Below, one piece after another: positions 1-7,809 of a stretch of DNA of 35,474 bases. Both the position numbers and the translations under genes were made by a program. Where the stretch lies: the NCBI GenBank assembly GCA_012522875.1, contig JAAYJP010000262.1, positions 1 to 35,474 on the forward strand. The letters are read 5' to 3'. Numbering within the stretch: the first letter of the stretch is position 1; every line of letters begins with the position of its first letter. Origin of the DNA: Clostridiales bacterium (GTDB lineage Bacteria > Bacillota > Clostridia > Christensenellales > Aristaeellaceae). Under the pieces are notes generated by a model, which was not told the origin of the DNA, ran no database searches, and saw only the letters and a program-made list of their open reading frames with translations.

Positions 1-38
1 GGATTGCTGAAGTGCTCCATGACTTTGTCGCTGTACAT
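1..38 (-). CDS. iscU: Fe-S cluster scaffold protein IscU/NifU, N-terminal fragment
   Basis: Only the first 12 codons lie in the window; the gene runs off the left edge. The visible peptide, MYSDKVMEHFSN, matches the usual start of IscU/NifU scaffolds. These accept sulfur from IscS and assemble [2Fe-2S] and [4Fe-4S] clusters in the cytoplasm. A GGAGTGA ribosome site precedes the ATG. The gene starts 9 bases after the iscS stop, so the two are surely co-transcribed as rrf2-iscS-iscU. The catalytic cysteines lie outside the window, so only the N-terminal match and the position after iscS support the call. Confidence 0.85.
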   Translation of the reverse strand, partial: MYSDKVMEHFSN

Positions 39-47
39 AATCACTCC

Positions 48-1205
48 TTAGCTGGCCAGCGGGGACATGGCCCGCAGCTTGTCAACAATACCTGGTAATA
101 TCGCCAGCACCGTGTTTATTTCTTCATGGGTAGTTGCTTCAGACAGGGTAAAGCGCAGGCTGCTGTGAGCATCCTCCGCGGCCAGGCCCATGCCAAGAAG
201 CACATGGGAAGGTTCAAGGGAGCCAGACGCGCAGGCGGATCCGGAAGAGGCCGCAATGCCGTTCAGGTCAAGATGCAAAAGAAGTGCCTCTCCCTCAATA
301 TACCGGAATGACAAGTTGGCGTTGTTGGGCAGGCGGTTGGTCCGGTCTCCGTTTAGGCGTACATGGGGAATAGCGCCAGTGATGCCATCTATCAGGATAT
401 TACGAAGCCTGGTGATCTTCTCAGCGTTCTCATCCATCATCATGCCCGCGCGCTCAGCCGCCTTGCCAAGGCCCACAATGCCTGCCACATTTTCGGTACC
501 GGCACGGCGATTGCGCTCCTGAGCGCCCCCGTGAAGCAAGGGCAATATTCTGGTTCCTGAGCGAACATAGAGGGCGCCAGTGCCCTTTGGGCCATGGAAC
601 TTGTGGCCCGAGAGGGACAAAAGGTCCACCTGCCAGGCATTGACGTCCACTCCAATTGCCCCCGCCGCCTGCACCGCATCGGAATGAAAGGGGATTTTGT
701 GCTCGCGCGCGATGGCGCCAATGGCCTCCGCCGGCTGCAAAGTACCGATTTCGTTATTGGCTGCCATGATGGAAATCAGGATGGTGCGGTCTTTGATCGC
801 ATTCTTCACATCCTCTGGGTTTACGATCCCTGACGCACTGACCGGCAGATAGGTCACATCAAACCCTTCGGTTTCAAGCCATCTGGCTGTTTCAAGCACC
901 GCATGGTGTTCAATGGCGCTGGTAATGATGTGATTGCCTTTGCTTCGCCTGGCAAAAGCGATGCCTTTTAAGGCCCAGTTGTCGCTTTCCGTGCCGCCGC
1001 TGGTGAAATGGATTTCGTTTGTCCTGGCACCAATAAGCCCGGCCACTTGTTTGCGCGCATCATCAATGGCCCTGCGGGCATCACGGCCGGTGTCATAGAT
1101 GCTCGAGGCATTACCGTAGCGCCCGGTAAGGTAGGGCATCATGGCTTCCAGTACTTCCGGGCTCAGGGGCGTTGTGGCGGCGTTATCCAGATAAATTCTG
1201 TTCAA
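48..1205 (-). CDS. iscS: Cysteine desulfurase IscS/NifS
   Basis: A PLP enzyme of 385 residues that takes sulfur from cysteine, giving alanine and an enzyme-bound persulfide for Fe-S assembly on IscU. The N-terminus has the family signature YLDNAATTPL. The PLP-stacking histidine is in EHHAV (about H101), the Schiff-base lysine in SGHKFHGPKG (K202), and the persulfide cysteine in SSGSACASGS (C325). The short loop around that cysteine suggests the NifS/IscS group rather than SufS. The start is TTG, supported by GGAGAAGGTGA just upstream and by the conserved N-terminus; it overlaps the rrf2 stop as TTGA, so translation is probably coupled. It sits between a Rrf2 regulator and iscU. Length is normal for the family. 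Confidence 0.96.
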   Translation of the reverse strand: MNRIYLDNAATTPLSPEVLEAMMPYLTGRYGNASSIYDTGRDARRAIDDARKQVAGLIGARTNEIHFTSGGTESDNWALKGIAFARRSKGNHIITSAIEHHAVLETARWLETEGFDVTYLPVSASGIVNPEDVKNAIKDRTILISIMAANNEIGTLQPAEAIGAIAREHKIPFHSDAVQAAGAIGVDVNAWQVDLLSLSGHKFHGPKGTGALYVRSGTRILPLLHGGAQERNRRAGTENVAGIVGLGKAAERAGMMMDENAEKITRLRNILIDGITGAIPHVRLNGDRTNRLPNNANLSFRYIEGEALLLHLDLNGIAASSGSACASGSLEPSHVLLGMGLAAEDAHSSLRFTLSEATTHEEINTVLAILPGIVDKLRAMSPLAS

Positions 1206-1636
1206 TGGGTCACCTTCTCCGTGCTGGTAATAAGAGATGGATTTACAAGCATGTCCTTAAGGGTCACCGTGTTCATCACTTCTTCGATTCCCCGGGTCAG
1301 GTATTCCCACGTGCCTTTCAGTGCGCAGCCGCAGCTGTTTTCACAGGCTCCGGCGTCCAGCACACAATGGGACAGCGTCAGGGGACCTTCAACACTTTCA
1401 ATAATTTGAGCCACGGTGATATCGCCGGGGTTTTTCGCCAGTAAATAGCCCCCCTTGTTGCCGCGGACTGAGACAATCAGCCCACTGCGCCTCAGGGCAC
1501 CCAAGAGCTGTTCCGTGTATTCCCTGGGCTGCCCCGCTTTGATAATCCGGCTAAGCGTCTGGGGGCCTTTGTTCAGATGCTGTGCCAAGTGCAGCATAGC
1601 AAGCATGGCATAATGGCTTTTGGCCGTTAGTTTCAC
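1202..1636 (-). CDS. Rrf2-family IscR-like Fe-S sensing repressor
   Basis: A 144-residue winged-helix regulator of the Rrf2 family. The helix-turn-helix region is in the first 65 residues, with the family wing motif RGNKGGYLLAK at about 59-68. Cysteines at about 91, 98, 102 and 104 precede the conserved KGTWEY; C98 and C104 match the C-x5-C spacing of IscR cluster ligands, so a [2Fe-2S] sensor is likely. I chose the GTG start rather than a GTG nine codons upstream because GGGAGG lies six bases before it and the protein then begins VKLTAKSHYA, as usual. It overlaps iscS by four bases. An inverted repeat on its own promoter suggests autoregulation of rrf2-iscS-iscU by cluster status. CymR-like cysteine control is an alternative, but the cysteines favour an IscR type. 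Confidence 0.92.
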   Translation of the reverse strand: MKLTAKSHYAMLAMLHLAQHLNKGPQTLSRIIKAGQPREYTEQLLGALRRSGLIVSVRGNKGGYLLAKNPGDITVAQIIESVEGPLTLSHCVLDAGACENSCGCALKGTWEYLTRGIEEVMNTVTLKDMLVNPSLITSTEKVTH

Positions 1637-1646
1637 TGTTCCTCCC

Positions 1647-1671
1647 AATCCCGACAAAATCACTCAGGATT
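1647..1671 (-). promoter_or_regulatory. Putative Rrf2/IscR operator (25 bp imperfect inverted repeat)
   Basis: Read on the minus strand, half-sites AATCCTGA and TCGGGATT flank a nine-base centre; seven of eight arm positions are complementary. The layout and the CCTGA...GTCGGG core resemble the type 1 IscR/Rrf2 operator. The repeat begins about seven bases after the -10 box, so it overlaps the predicted transcription start. Binding there would block initiation of rrf2-iscS-iscU. The repeat is seen directly; that the adjacent Rrf2 protein binds it is inference. Confidence 0.7.
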
Positions 1672-1677
1672 TCCCAA

Positions 1678-1706
1678 AGTGTACACTCGCAAATTGGCCT
1701 TGTCAA
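1678..1706 (-). promoter_or_regulatory. Sigma-A type promoter of rrf2-iscS-iscU
   Basis: On the minus strand TTGACA (-35) is separated by exactly 17 bases from TACACT (-10). The -35 lies just upstream of rrf2, beyond the recG stop codon, so the Fe-S operon is transcribed independently of recG. The predicted start, near 1671, falls at the edge of the inverted repeat. Confidence 0.8.
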
Positions 1707-1713
1707 TCGTGAT

Positions 1714-3714
1714 TCAGTGGCGCCCGGAGCTGAATACTCCCCCAAACGCATTCTGCGAAAGCCCGGTAAGATACTCAAGGAAAGGCTTGTGGCGCGGCTC
1801 ACTTGCCAGGAACCTGAGGCACCGGTTGGTTTCCTCAAGGAGTCTCATATCCTTAACGCCAAAGGCGTCGGGCAGTTCGCGGCCATGCTGAAGGGTCCCT
1901 AAAAACTGCCCCGGTCCCCGCTGCTCCAGATCCTTTTGGGCGATAAAGAATCCGTTGTCGCTTTGGGTCAATACCGTTAGCCGGTCATTGAACGGGCCCA
2001 AAAGGAAACACCAGCTCTCCTTATTCCCGCGGCCAACGCGGCCCCGCAGTTGGTGCAGTTGAGCCAAGCCAAAGCGTTCCGCGTCTTCAATGGCGATAAT
2101 GGTAGCACCCGGCACATCCACACCCACCTCGATCACAGAAGACGCCACCAGCACATCCAATTCCCCCGCCGAGAAGCGTCTGAGGGCAAGTGATTTTTCT
2201 CCTTCATCCTGCTGGCCATATGCCATGCCAAGCCGAAGCGTTTTCAAGGGGCCTCTTTTCAGGTATTCATAGGTTTCCTTTACGCTTTTCACGCTCAGTT
2301 CTTCACTCTCCTCTACCAGAGGACAGACATAGAAGCATTGCTCCCCCCGTTGGGCGCTGGCAAGGATGTAGCTAAAGAGCTGGGTACGCTTTCCCTCAGG
2401 AACCACGCGCGTATTTACCGGCAGCCGCCCGGGCGGTTTTTCCTGGATAAGAGATACATCCAGGTCACCATACATGACCAGCGCCAACGACCTGGGGATA
2501 GGGGTAGCGGATAGGGCTAACATATGGGCTTGGACGTTTCCACCTGGTTTTTCCACCAGTGTCTGGCGCTGCCTGACGCCAAAACGGTGCTGCTCATCGG
2601 TGATGACCAGGCCCAGGCGATGGTATTTGACAGTTTCGCTAATCAAGGCCTGTGTGCCGATGACCAACTGCCATGAACCGTTGGCAATGCGTTCAAGCGC
2701 AGTCTGCCTTTCCCCCGCGCTTAATGAACTGGTCAGCAAGCCCGAGGCAATGCCAAGGGAAGAAAGCAACCTGGCGGCGCTGGCAGCGTGCTGCTGGGCC
2801 AGGATTTCCGTGGGGGCCATCATGGCGCACTGATAACCCGAGCGCGTCGCCAACCAGGCAGCACCAAAAGCGACAGCGGTCTTTCCGCTCCCCACATCCC
2901 CCTGAAGCAGCCTGCGCATCGCGTAGCCACTGTTCAAATCGTCAAACACATCCTGGAGCGCCGCCCTCTGGGCTTCCGTGGGCGAAAAAGGCATGGCGGA
3001 CCAATACCTGCCCAGGTCCTTCTCTCGGCCTTTTAGTGGCAGCCCCGCTCGTCCTCGCTGTCCAACTGCCAGAAGCGCGGTCTGATAGAGCAGCAGATTT
3101 TCAAAAGCCAGCCGACGTTTAGCCTGTTCCAAAAGCGCCTGGCTCTGCGGGAAGTGTGCCTGTTCCCAGGCGAAGCGCTTGCCGCAAAGCCGCCACTCGT
3201 CAAGAAACCACTGCGGCAACGTTTCAGCGCTTTCATCGGTCATGTTGTCCAGAGCCTGCCGAGCCAGGGCGGAAAAAGTTCTTCCCGGCAATCCCGGCAT
3301 GGCGCGGTAGACGGGCTCGATGCCACGCCGCTGGATGATCCGGGGATTCGTCATGCCGGCAACACCCTGGTAAAATGACACCTTGCCATACACCAGCAGT
3401 GAGTCACCCTTTTTGACTTGCGTGGACATCCAGGGCTGGTTGAACCATGCCAGGGATAAAACACCGCTGCCATCCCCTAAACTGGCCCTGACTGCGGATT
3501 TCCCCCCATAAAAATGCTTCCGGGGATGATCCAACACAACCCCCCCAACACAGTGGGCCTCTTGAGTCAGCAGCCCCAGGGGCGTTGGATTCAGGGCATC
3601 CACATAGCCCGATGGCAGCGTGGCCAAAAGCGCCATCAGAGAAGTGATGCCGTTTTTTGACAGGATTTCCAGGCGCTTGGGGCCCACTCCCCGGAGATCT
3701 TCAAGTCGTTTCAT
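1714..3714 (-). CDS. recG: ATP-dependent DNA helicase RecG
   Basis: A superfamily 2 helicase of 666 residues that reverses stalled forks and migrates branched DNA. It has an N-terminal wedge/OB region (helix-hairpin-like GVGPKR at about 10-15, OB fold in the first 200 residues), Walker A GDVGSGKT near 275, DEQHRFG near 372, SATPIPRSLA (motif III), and the C-terminal LHQLRGRVGRG motif. Length is close to the usual 680-690. The ATG has no Shine-Dalgarno sequence and abuts the U-tract of a terminator hairpin, which is odd (see findings); no in-frame ATG, GTG or TTG lies between it and the upstream stop codon. It follows yloU-fakA, a common Bacillota neighbourhood. Confidence 0.96.
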   Translation of the reverse strand: MKRLEDLRGVGPKRLEILSKNGITSLMALLATLPSGYVDALNPTPLGLLTQEAHCVGGVVLDHPRKHFYGGKSAVRASLGDGSGVLSLAWFNQPWMSTQVKKGDSLLVYGKVSFYQGVAGMTNPRIIQRRGIEPVYRAMPGLPGRTFSALARQALDNMTDESAETLPQWFLDEWRLCGKRFAWEQAHFPQSQALLEQAKRRLAFENLLLYQTALLAVGQRGRAGLPLKGREKDLGRYWSAMPFSPTEAQRAALQDVFDDLNSGYAMRRLLQGDVGSGKTAVAFGAAWLATRSGYQCAMMAPTEILAQQHAASAARLLSSLGIASGLLTSSLSAGERQTALERIANGSWQLVIGTQALISETVKYHRLGLVITDEQHRFGVRQRQTLVEKPGGNVQAHMLALSATPIPRSLALVMYGDLDVSLIQEKPPGRLPVNTRVVPEGKRTQLFSYILASAQRGEQCFYVCPLVEESEELSVKSVKETYEYLKRGPLKTLRLGMAYGQQDEGEKSLALRRFSAGELDVLVASSVIEVGVDVPGATIIAIEDAERFGLAQLHQLRGRVGRGNKESWCFLLGPFNDRLTVLTQSDNGFFIAQKDLEQRGPGQFLGTLQHGRELPDAFGVKDMRLLEETNRCLRFLASEPRHKPFLEYLTGLSQNAFGGVFSSGRH

Positions 3715-3716
3715 CT

Positions 3717-3752
3717 GGAAAAACCAAAAACAAGCCGCCTGGCAAGGCGGCT
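3717..3752 (-). terminator. Rho-independent terminator between fakA and recG
   Basis: On the minus strand a perfect 7 bp stem (AGCCGCC / GGCGGCT) with a six-base loop is followed by TGTTTTTGGTTTTT. It ends transcripts from yloU-fakA, or attenuates them, since the T-rich tract finishes two bases before the recG start codon. Confidence 0.85.
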
Positions 3753-3770
3753 ATTGTGGAGAGGGTCACG

Positions 3771-5417
3771 CTATTCAACGGACAATAAATAATAGTACAG
3801 CGGCTGGCCGCCTTTGTGTACTTCCACATCGCAATTGGGATAGAGCTCAGCAATCTCCTGGCCCAGCGCCTCAGCCTCATGGGGGCTGGTCTCAGCACCG
3901 TAGTACACGGTGATAAGCCCGTCATCTTCTGTAACAATTTCCTTCATCAACTCCACTGCAGCCTCAGTTGCCGATTCGCAGTTGACCGTCACCCTGCCAT
4001 TGTTCAGACCGATGATGCTTCCCTCTTTGATGTGCATCTCATCCAGTTCTGTGTCCCTGACCGAAAAGGTGATCATCCCTGTACGTACCTTCTCTGCAGC
4101 TTCGTTCATGCGAGCCTCGTTTTCCTCAGGGCTGTCATCCGGCAGAAAGGCGATGACAGCGGCAATGCCCATGGCTACATTTTTGGTGGGCAGGACAATC
4201 ACCCGGCTTTCAGCCATCTCTGCAACCTGCTCAGCTGCAAGAATAATGTTTCCGTTATTGGGCAGGAGAAAAATTGTGCCGGCCTTTATGCTGTCCACAG
4301 CCCTCTGAAGGTCTTCAATGCTGGGGTTCATGGTCTGACCGCCCTCAACAATAATATCCACTCCCAAATCCCTGAAAATATCAGAAAAGCCATCTCCCTG
4401 GGAAACGGAAACGATACCATACTCCTTCCCGAGCGCGAGTTGTTCAAGTTCCTTTTTTGCCTGATTATCCCGGCGCTGCTGGAGCATATTGTCAATTTTC
4501 AAACCATTGAGTTCTCCAAGGGCCAAGGCCAACTGGAGAGCTTTCCCCGGGTCATTGGTGTGCAGATGCACCTTGAGAAGACTGCTGTCTCCCACCACCA
4601 GCACACAGTCTCCCAAACGGGTCAGTTTGCGCCGGAGGGAATCCACATCCTCATCTGTTACTTCGGACTTCATTTCCTGAATAAAAAACTCAGTGCAATA
4701 GGCAAAGGTGATCTCCCCCAGAAGATCGTGGTCATCTATGAAAGTGTCAGCTTCGCTGATGGGAACCATATCCGAAATCGTGTCTTCAATGCGCTCACCG
4801 TTTATCACCGCGGCATAGCCCGTGTAAATCAAGTGAAGGCCCCAGCCGCCGGCGTCCACTACGCCAGCCTGGGTGAGAACGGGCAGCATTTCCTGGGTGC
4901 GTTTGACGATGGACTCACCGCTGGCCAGAATCCGGCGGAAAAGTTCCTGGAAGCTGCCGGGGTTATTGTCTGCCTGATGAACCGCGTCATCGGCAATGAC
5001 ACGAGCCACGGTGAGAATGGTGCCTTCCTTGGGTTTCATGACGGCTTTGTAGGCGGTGTCGGCGCCTGCTTTCAGGGCGGCCGCGAACTGGGCCGGCGTC
5101 ATGGTATCAAGCCCTTCCAGCGCACGGGAAAACCCGCGGTACAGTTGGGAGAGGATGACGCCCGAGTTCCCCCTGGCACCTCTTAGTGCCCCTTTGGCCA
5201 GTGCTTCAGCAACACCTGAAATTGCATTATAATCCCGGCCGTTAACTTCCTTGACAGCCGTCATCATGGTCATGGACATATTGGTGCCGGTGTCACCGTC
5301 TGGCACCGGGAAAACATTCAGCGCATTGACCGCCTCGCGGTTCTTCTCCAGCATAGCTGCTCCCGCGTTTACCATTTCCCGAAGCAGGCTGGCATCAATC
5401 ACGGATTTATCTGTCAC
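3771..5417 (-). CDS. fakA: Fatty acid kinase ATP-binding subunit FakA (DhaL/DegV-like, YloV)
   Basis: A 548-residue protein of the DAK2/FakA family. With a FakB carrier it phosphorylates exogenous fatty acids to acyl-phosphates for membrane lipid synthesis. The N-terminal DhaL domain (about 1-200) has the Mg-ATP motif PVPDGDTGTNMS with D40 and D42, and RGARGNSGVILSQL near 100. The C-terminal half matches the conserved FakA domain, including LLPNNGNIILAAEQ and a final GGQPLYYYLLSVE. The GTG start follows GGAAGG. It lies directly after yloU, the standard yloU-yloV pair, and ends in a terminator before recG. No fakB (degV) gene is in the window, so the partner must be encoded elsewhere. Confidence 0.93.
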   Translation of the reverse strand: MTDKSVIDASLLREMVNAGAAMLEKNREAVNALNVFPVPDGDTGTNMSMTMMTAVKEVNGRDYNAISGVAEALAKGALRGARGNSGVILSQLYRGFSRALEGLDTMTPAQFAAALKAGADTAYKAVMKPKEGTILTVARVIADDAVHQADNNPGSFQELFRRILASGESIVKRTQEMLPVLTQAGVVDAGGWGLHLIYTGYAAVINGERIEDTISDMVPISEADTFIDDHDLLGEITFAYCTEFFIQEMKSEVTDEDVDSLRRKLTRLGDCVLVVGDSSLLKVHLHTNDPGKALQLALALGELNGLKIDNMLQQRRDNQAKKELEQLALGKEYGIVSVSQGDGFSDIFRDLGVDIIVEGGQTMNPSIEDLQRAVDSIKAGTIFLLPNNGNIILAAEQVAEMAESRVIVLPTKNVAMGIAAVIAFLPDDSPEENEARMNEAAEKVRTGMITFSVRDTELDEMHIKEGSIIGLNNGRVTVNCESATEAAVELMKEIVTEDDGLITVYYGAETSPHEAEALGQEIAELYPNCDVEVHKGGQPLYYYLLSVE

Positions 5418-5442
5418 ACTACCTTCCTCCGTTTGCCAGTCT

Positions 5443-5793
5443 TCAGACGCGGATGCCTTCGACTGTAATATTCACGTTTCTGACCTTTATTCCGGTCATT
5501 TTTTCCAACTTGTAACGAACGACCTCTTTGATGGAGTTGCAGACCTCAGTGACCGAAATCCCGTATTCCACCACAATATACAAATCAACATCTATCATGT
5601 CATCCACCGAACGCAGCTGAACGCCTTTGCTGAGATTTTCACGCCCCAGCCACTCCACGAAGCCGTCCTTGGCGCGTTTGGAAGACATGGCGACAATGCC
5701 GTAGCACTCCAAGGCAGCGTAGCCCACCACCTTAAGCATGACTTCCTCGGAAATGTAAATCGTCCCGATGTCGTTCTTGATTTTAAACTCCAT
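5443..5793 (-). CDS. Asp23/Gls24 family protein YloU
   Basis: A small protein of 116 residues of the Asp23/Gls24 (DUF322) envelope-associated family. It shows the typical start GTIYISEEVMLKVVGYAALECYGIVAM, here spanning about residues 8-34, and the C-terminal stretch NSIKEVVRYKLEKMTG before a final beta strand. The biochemical role is unknown; members are linked to cell envelope stress and are consistently encoded upstream of fakA. I chose the ATG at codon MEFKIKND because AAAGGGG lies nine bases upstream; the longer frame extends back into the promoter and is not plausible. There is no transmembrane segment. Confidence 0.88.
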   Translation of the reverse strand: MEFKIKNDIGTIYISEEVMLKVVGYAALECYGIVAMSSKRAKDGFVEWLGRENLSKGVQLRSVDDMIDVDLYIVVEYGISVTEVCNSIKEVVRYKLEKMTGIKVRNVNITVEGIRV

Positions 5794-5835
5794 TACAAGC
5801 ATTCCCCTTTCAGGATGTATCCATTCCCGAAAAGT

Positions 5836-5864
5836 ATTATAGCCCTTTTCCCCCGAAGAAGCAA
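5836..5864 (-). promoter_or_regulatory. Promoter of yloU-fakA
   Basis: On the minus strand TTGCTT is followed after 17 bases by a perfect TATAAT. The predicted start near 5829 leaves a leader of about 35 bases before the yloU ATG. It separates yloU-fakA from the upstream L,D-transpeptidase gene, which has its own promoter. Confidence 0.75.
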
Positions 5865-5888
5865 TATCACCACGGTATGAACGCCATG

Positions 5889-7682
5889 TCAAAAGCCGTT
5901 TTCACGGTTGATCTGGTCGATTTCAGCACGCCTGATGGGTGGATTGCAGCTCTTGCAGGGCGTGAGTTTCTCATAGCCCGCGTCATCCAACTCACCATAG
6001 GTCATCTCGCCCTTCAGAGGCAGATATCGGTCCTTGATGCTTCGGCAGTTTTGATCAGTATGGTAATACTGTCCGCGGTCCGGATTGTAATATAGGGCAA
6101 GGGAAGGGTCAGGATACTCATAGAAACGCCCCGGGAAATCATCCCATATCAATACCTTGGTATTCACTTTGATATTGTTCCACAGCCAGCTCATATTGAT
6201 GCCATCCTCATTGTTAAGCCGCTGCACGCGGATGCATCCATGGCTTGCTTTTTTGCCCAGTTGGGCTTCCTGAGAAGAGTAATCCCAATATCCGGTAGAC
6301 TGGTTTTCAATATATGGCACCTCATGTATCAGGGCTCCGCCATTTATACGCATGGCCATGCGGCAGACCAGGTTACCGGCATTAAACTGGCCAACGCGGC
6401 TGACCATCAGGAACTCGCCTGAGGGGGTTTCATTCCATGGCTGCTGCCTGGTGGGAATGCCTGTGGAGATAAGAAGCTCGGTAAAGAGTTTGCCTTCCTT
6501 GAACACATACAGCCTTTGCTTCAGTTTATCTATCAGGATACCGTAATCATCCCTGGGAGTGATGGTCTTCAGGTTTTTGGTCTCTATATAGCCGCGGATC
6601 AGGTCATCGGTGTCCCCGTAACCCCTGCGCGTGCGATTGTCAGGGCCATAGGACGAGTTGTACGCCTCCACAAGGGACCAGCCGTCATCCGTTTGCTCAA
6701 TGATATGAACGCCCTGGGCCTCATAGGTGATTTCACCCAGGATGTTCTCCCGGTCCATGCTGATGTCTTTTGCGGCGCGGAGCTTGTATGTTTCGCGCTG
6801 ATCGCCGCCCACCACCACGGTGATTGGCTGGAGCATTACCTCCCAGATGGCTTCCTCGTTCCACTCCCCAATGGGCATCTTCCAGTAACTGGAGCCCTTT
6901 TCTTCCTCCGTCACCACTTCCTTCGTGGGCAGCGTGTACTTCATCTCATTGATGGCCTCAGAAAGATTTGCAATTGGTGTTGTATAGCCCTCTGACACCT
7001 TAACATCCGATGCAGGGGTATGCTTTGGAACTGGTCCCACGGTAAGCGTCACATGGTGCTGATTGGCGGCAAAGCCGCTTTCGTCAAGGAACAGGACAGA
7101 CAGGGTGTGCTGGCCTTCCGGTGCGGCTACACCATCGATATATCCATCCCAACTCACCGTCGTTTCTCCTGCCGGAACCGGAGCGTAGAAGATATTTGCT
7201 GCCTGATCGGCAACGTGAAAAACTACCATAAGCGTTCCTGGCATATTTAGCTGCGCGCTAAGTGCCCAGTTTTGCCCTGGTGTGATGTGTGCATCAACGA
7301 TCCTGAGTTGACTGATGCGCGGACTTTCAGGCCCGATGGATACAGCGGTTTCTGCTGTATTGCCGTCCATCAGAAGCACCAACCGATAGTCCCCTTGCGG
7401 AAAAAGCTGTTGGGTCCGTCCAAGGCCGTTCCAGACTAGATGGTTCTCCCCCGTATTAACCGAAATTTCACTTCTGATTTCATTTAGATTACCAGTATCA
7501 TCACGCAGCAAAAGCTGTGCCAAACCATCGTGGCTTGATGTAAAACTGAGACGCTCAGTCCGGCCCGGCCTTATGAAAGAAGGAACGGCCGTAAAATGAA
7601 GGTGTGTTATTTCGGCCAGAACAGCCGTATGGCTAAGGAACAGAAAAACTGCTCCGAAAAAGGCGAGAATGCGTTCTTTCAT
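5889..7682 (-). CDS. Secreted L,D-transpeptidase (YkuD domain) with Ig-like repeats and a C-terminal cysteine motif
   Basis: A 597-residue exported protein. A Sec signal peptide (about 1-23, ending AVLA) is followed by two FlgD/Ig-like segments (LVWNG...PQGDYRLVL near 82-104 and VSWDGYIDG near 176-184), an SH3-like middle part, and a YkuD domain at about 380-515. The catalytic motif ASHGCIRV carries H481 and C483; a second conserved histidine is in LIHEVPY (H453). Such enzymes make 3-3 peptidoglycan crosslinks or attach proteins to the wall. The C-terminus has YYHTDQNC plus TPCKSCNPP (C546, C576, C579), a cysteine pattern found at the ends of some secreted Bacillota proteins, perhaps metal binding. 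The ATG follows AAGGAGG. It is transcribed alone from its own promoter. Confidence 0.9.
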   Translation of the reverse strand: MKERILAFFGAVFLFLSHTAVLAEITHLHFTAVPSFIRPGRTERLSFTSSHDGLAQLLLRDDTGNLNEIRSEISVNTGENHLVWNGLGRTQQLFPQGDYRLVLLMDGNTAETAVSIGPESPRISQLRIVDAHITPGQNWALSAQLNMPGTLMVVFHVADQAANIFYAPVPAGETTVSWDGYIDGVAAPEGQHTLSVLFLDESGFAANQHHVTLTVGPVPKHTPASDVKVSEGYTTPIANLSEAINEMKYTLPTKEVVTEEEKGSSYWKMPIGEWNEEAIWEVMLQPITVVVGGDQRETYKLRAAKDISMDRENILGEITYEAQGVHIIEQTDDGWSLVEAYNSSYGPDNRTRRGYGDTDDLIRGYIETKNLKTITPRDDYGILIDKLKQRLYVFKEGKLFTELLISTGIPTRQQPWNETPSGEFLMVSRVGQFNAGNLVCRMAMRINGGALIHEVPYIENQSTGYWDYSSQEAQLGKKASHGCIRVQRLNNEDGINMSWLWNNIKVNTKVLIWDDFPGRFYEYPDPSLALYYNPDRGQYYHTDQNCRSIKDRYLPLKGEMTYGELDDAGYEKLTPCKSCNPPIRRAEIDQINRENGF

Positions 7683-7707
7683 CGTAACCTCCTTTTCTCA
7701 CTGCGAA

Positions 7708-7736
7708 ATAATAGCAGATAAGCCGCTCCCGGGCAA
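7708..7736 (-). promoter_or_regulatory. Promoter of the L,D-transpeptidase gene
   Basis: On the minus strand TTGCCC is followed after 17 bases by TATTAT. The predicted start lies about 18 bases before the start codon, just upstream of the AAGGAGG ribosome site. It is back to back with the promoter of the SNF2 gene. Confidence 0.65.
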
Positions 7737-7753
7737 CCTGGTTTTTAAACACA

Positions 7754-7782
7754 TTGTAAACATTTTCGTCACAGGTTATAAT
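7754..7782 (+). promoter_or_regulatory. Promoter of the SNF2 helicase gene
   Basis: TTGTAA is followed after 17 bases by a perfect TATAAT, with the predicted start about 21 bases before the ATG. This rules out the longer reading frame that opens at 7669 and supports the downstream ATG. Confidence 0.75.
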
Positions 7783-7809
7783 CATTGCGTAAGCAAATCG
7801 GGAGGACAC

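Noticed and set aside
3816..5186. 456-codon plus-strand open frame opposite fakA
   Set aside because: It mirrors a complete, well-conserved fakA; its translation has no recognisable domain and no ribosome site, so it is a shadow of fakA codon bias.
7669..7809. N-terminal extension of the SNF2 protein
   Set aside because: The extension covers two back-to-back promoters and the ATG of the divergent gene, and a good ribosome site marks the start at 7810.
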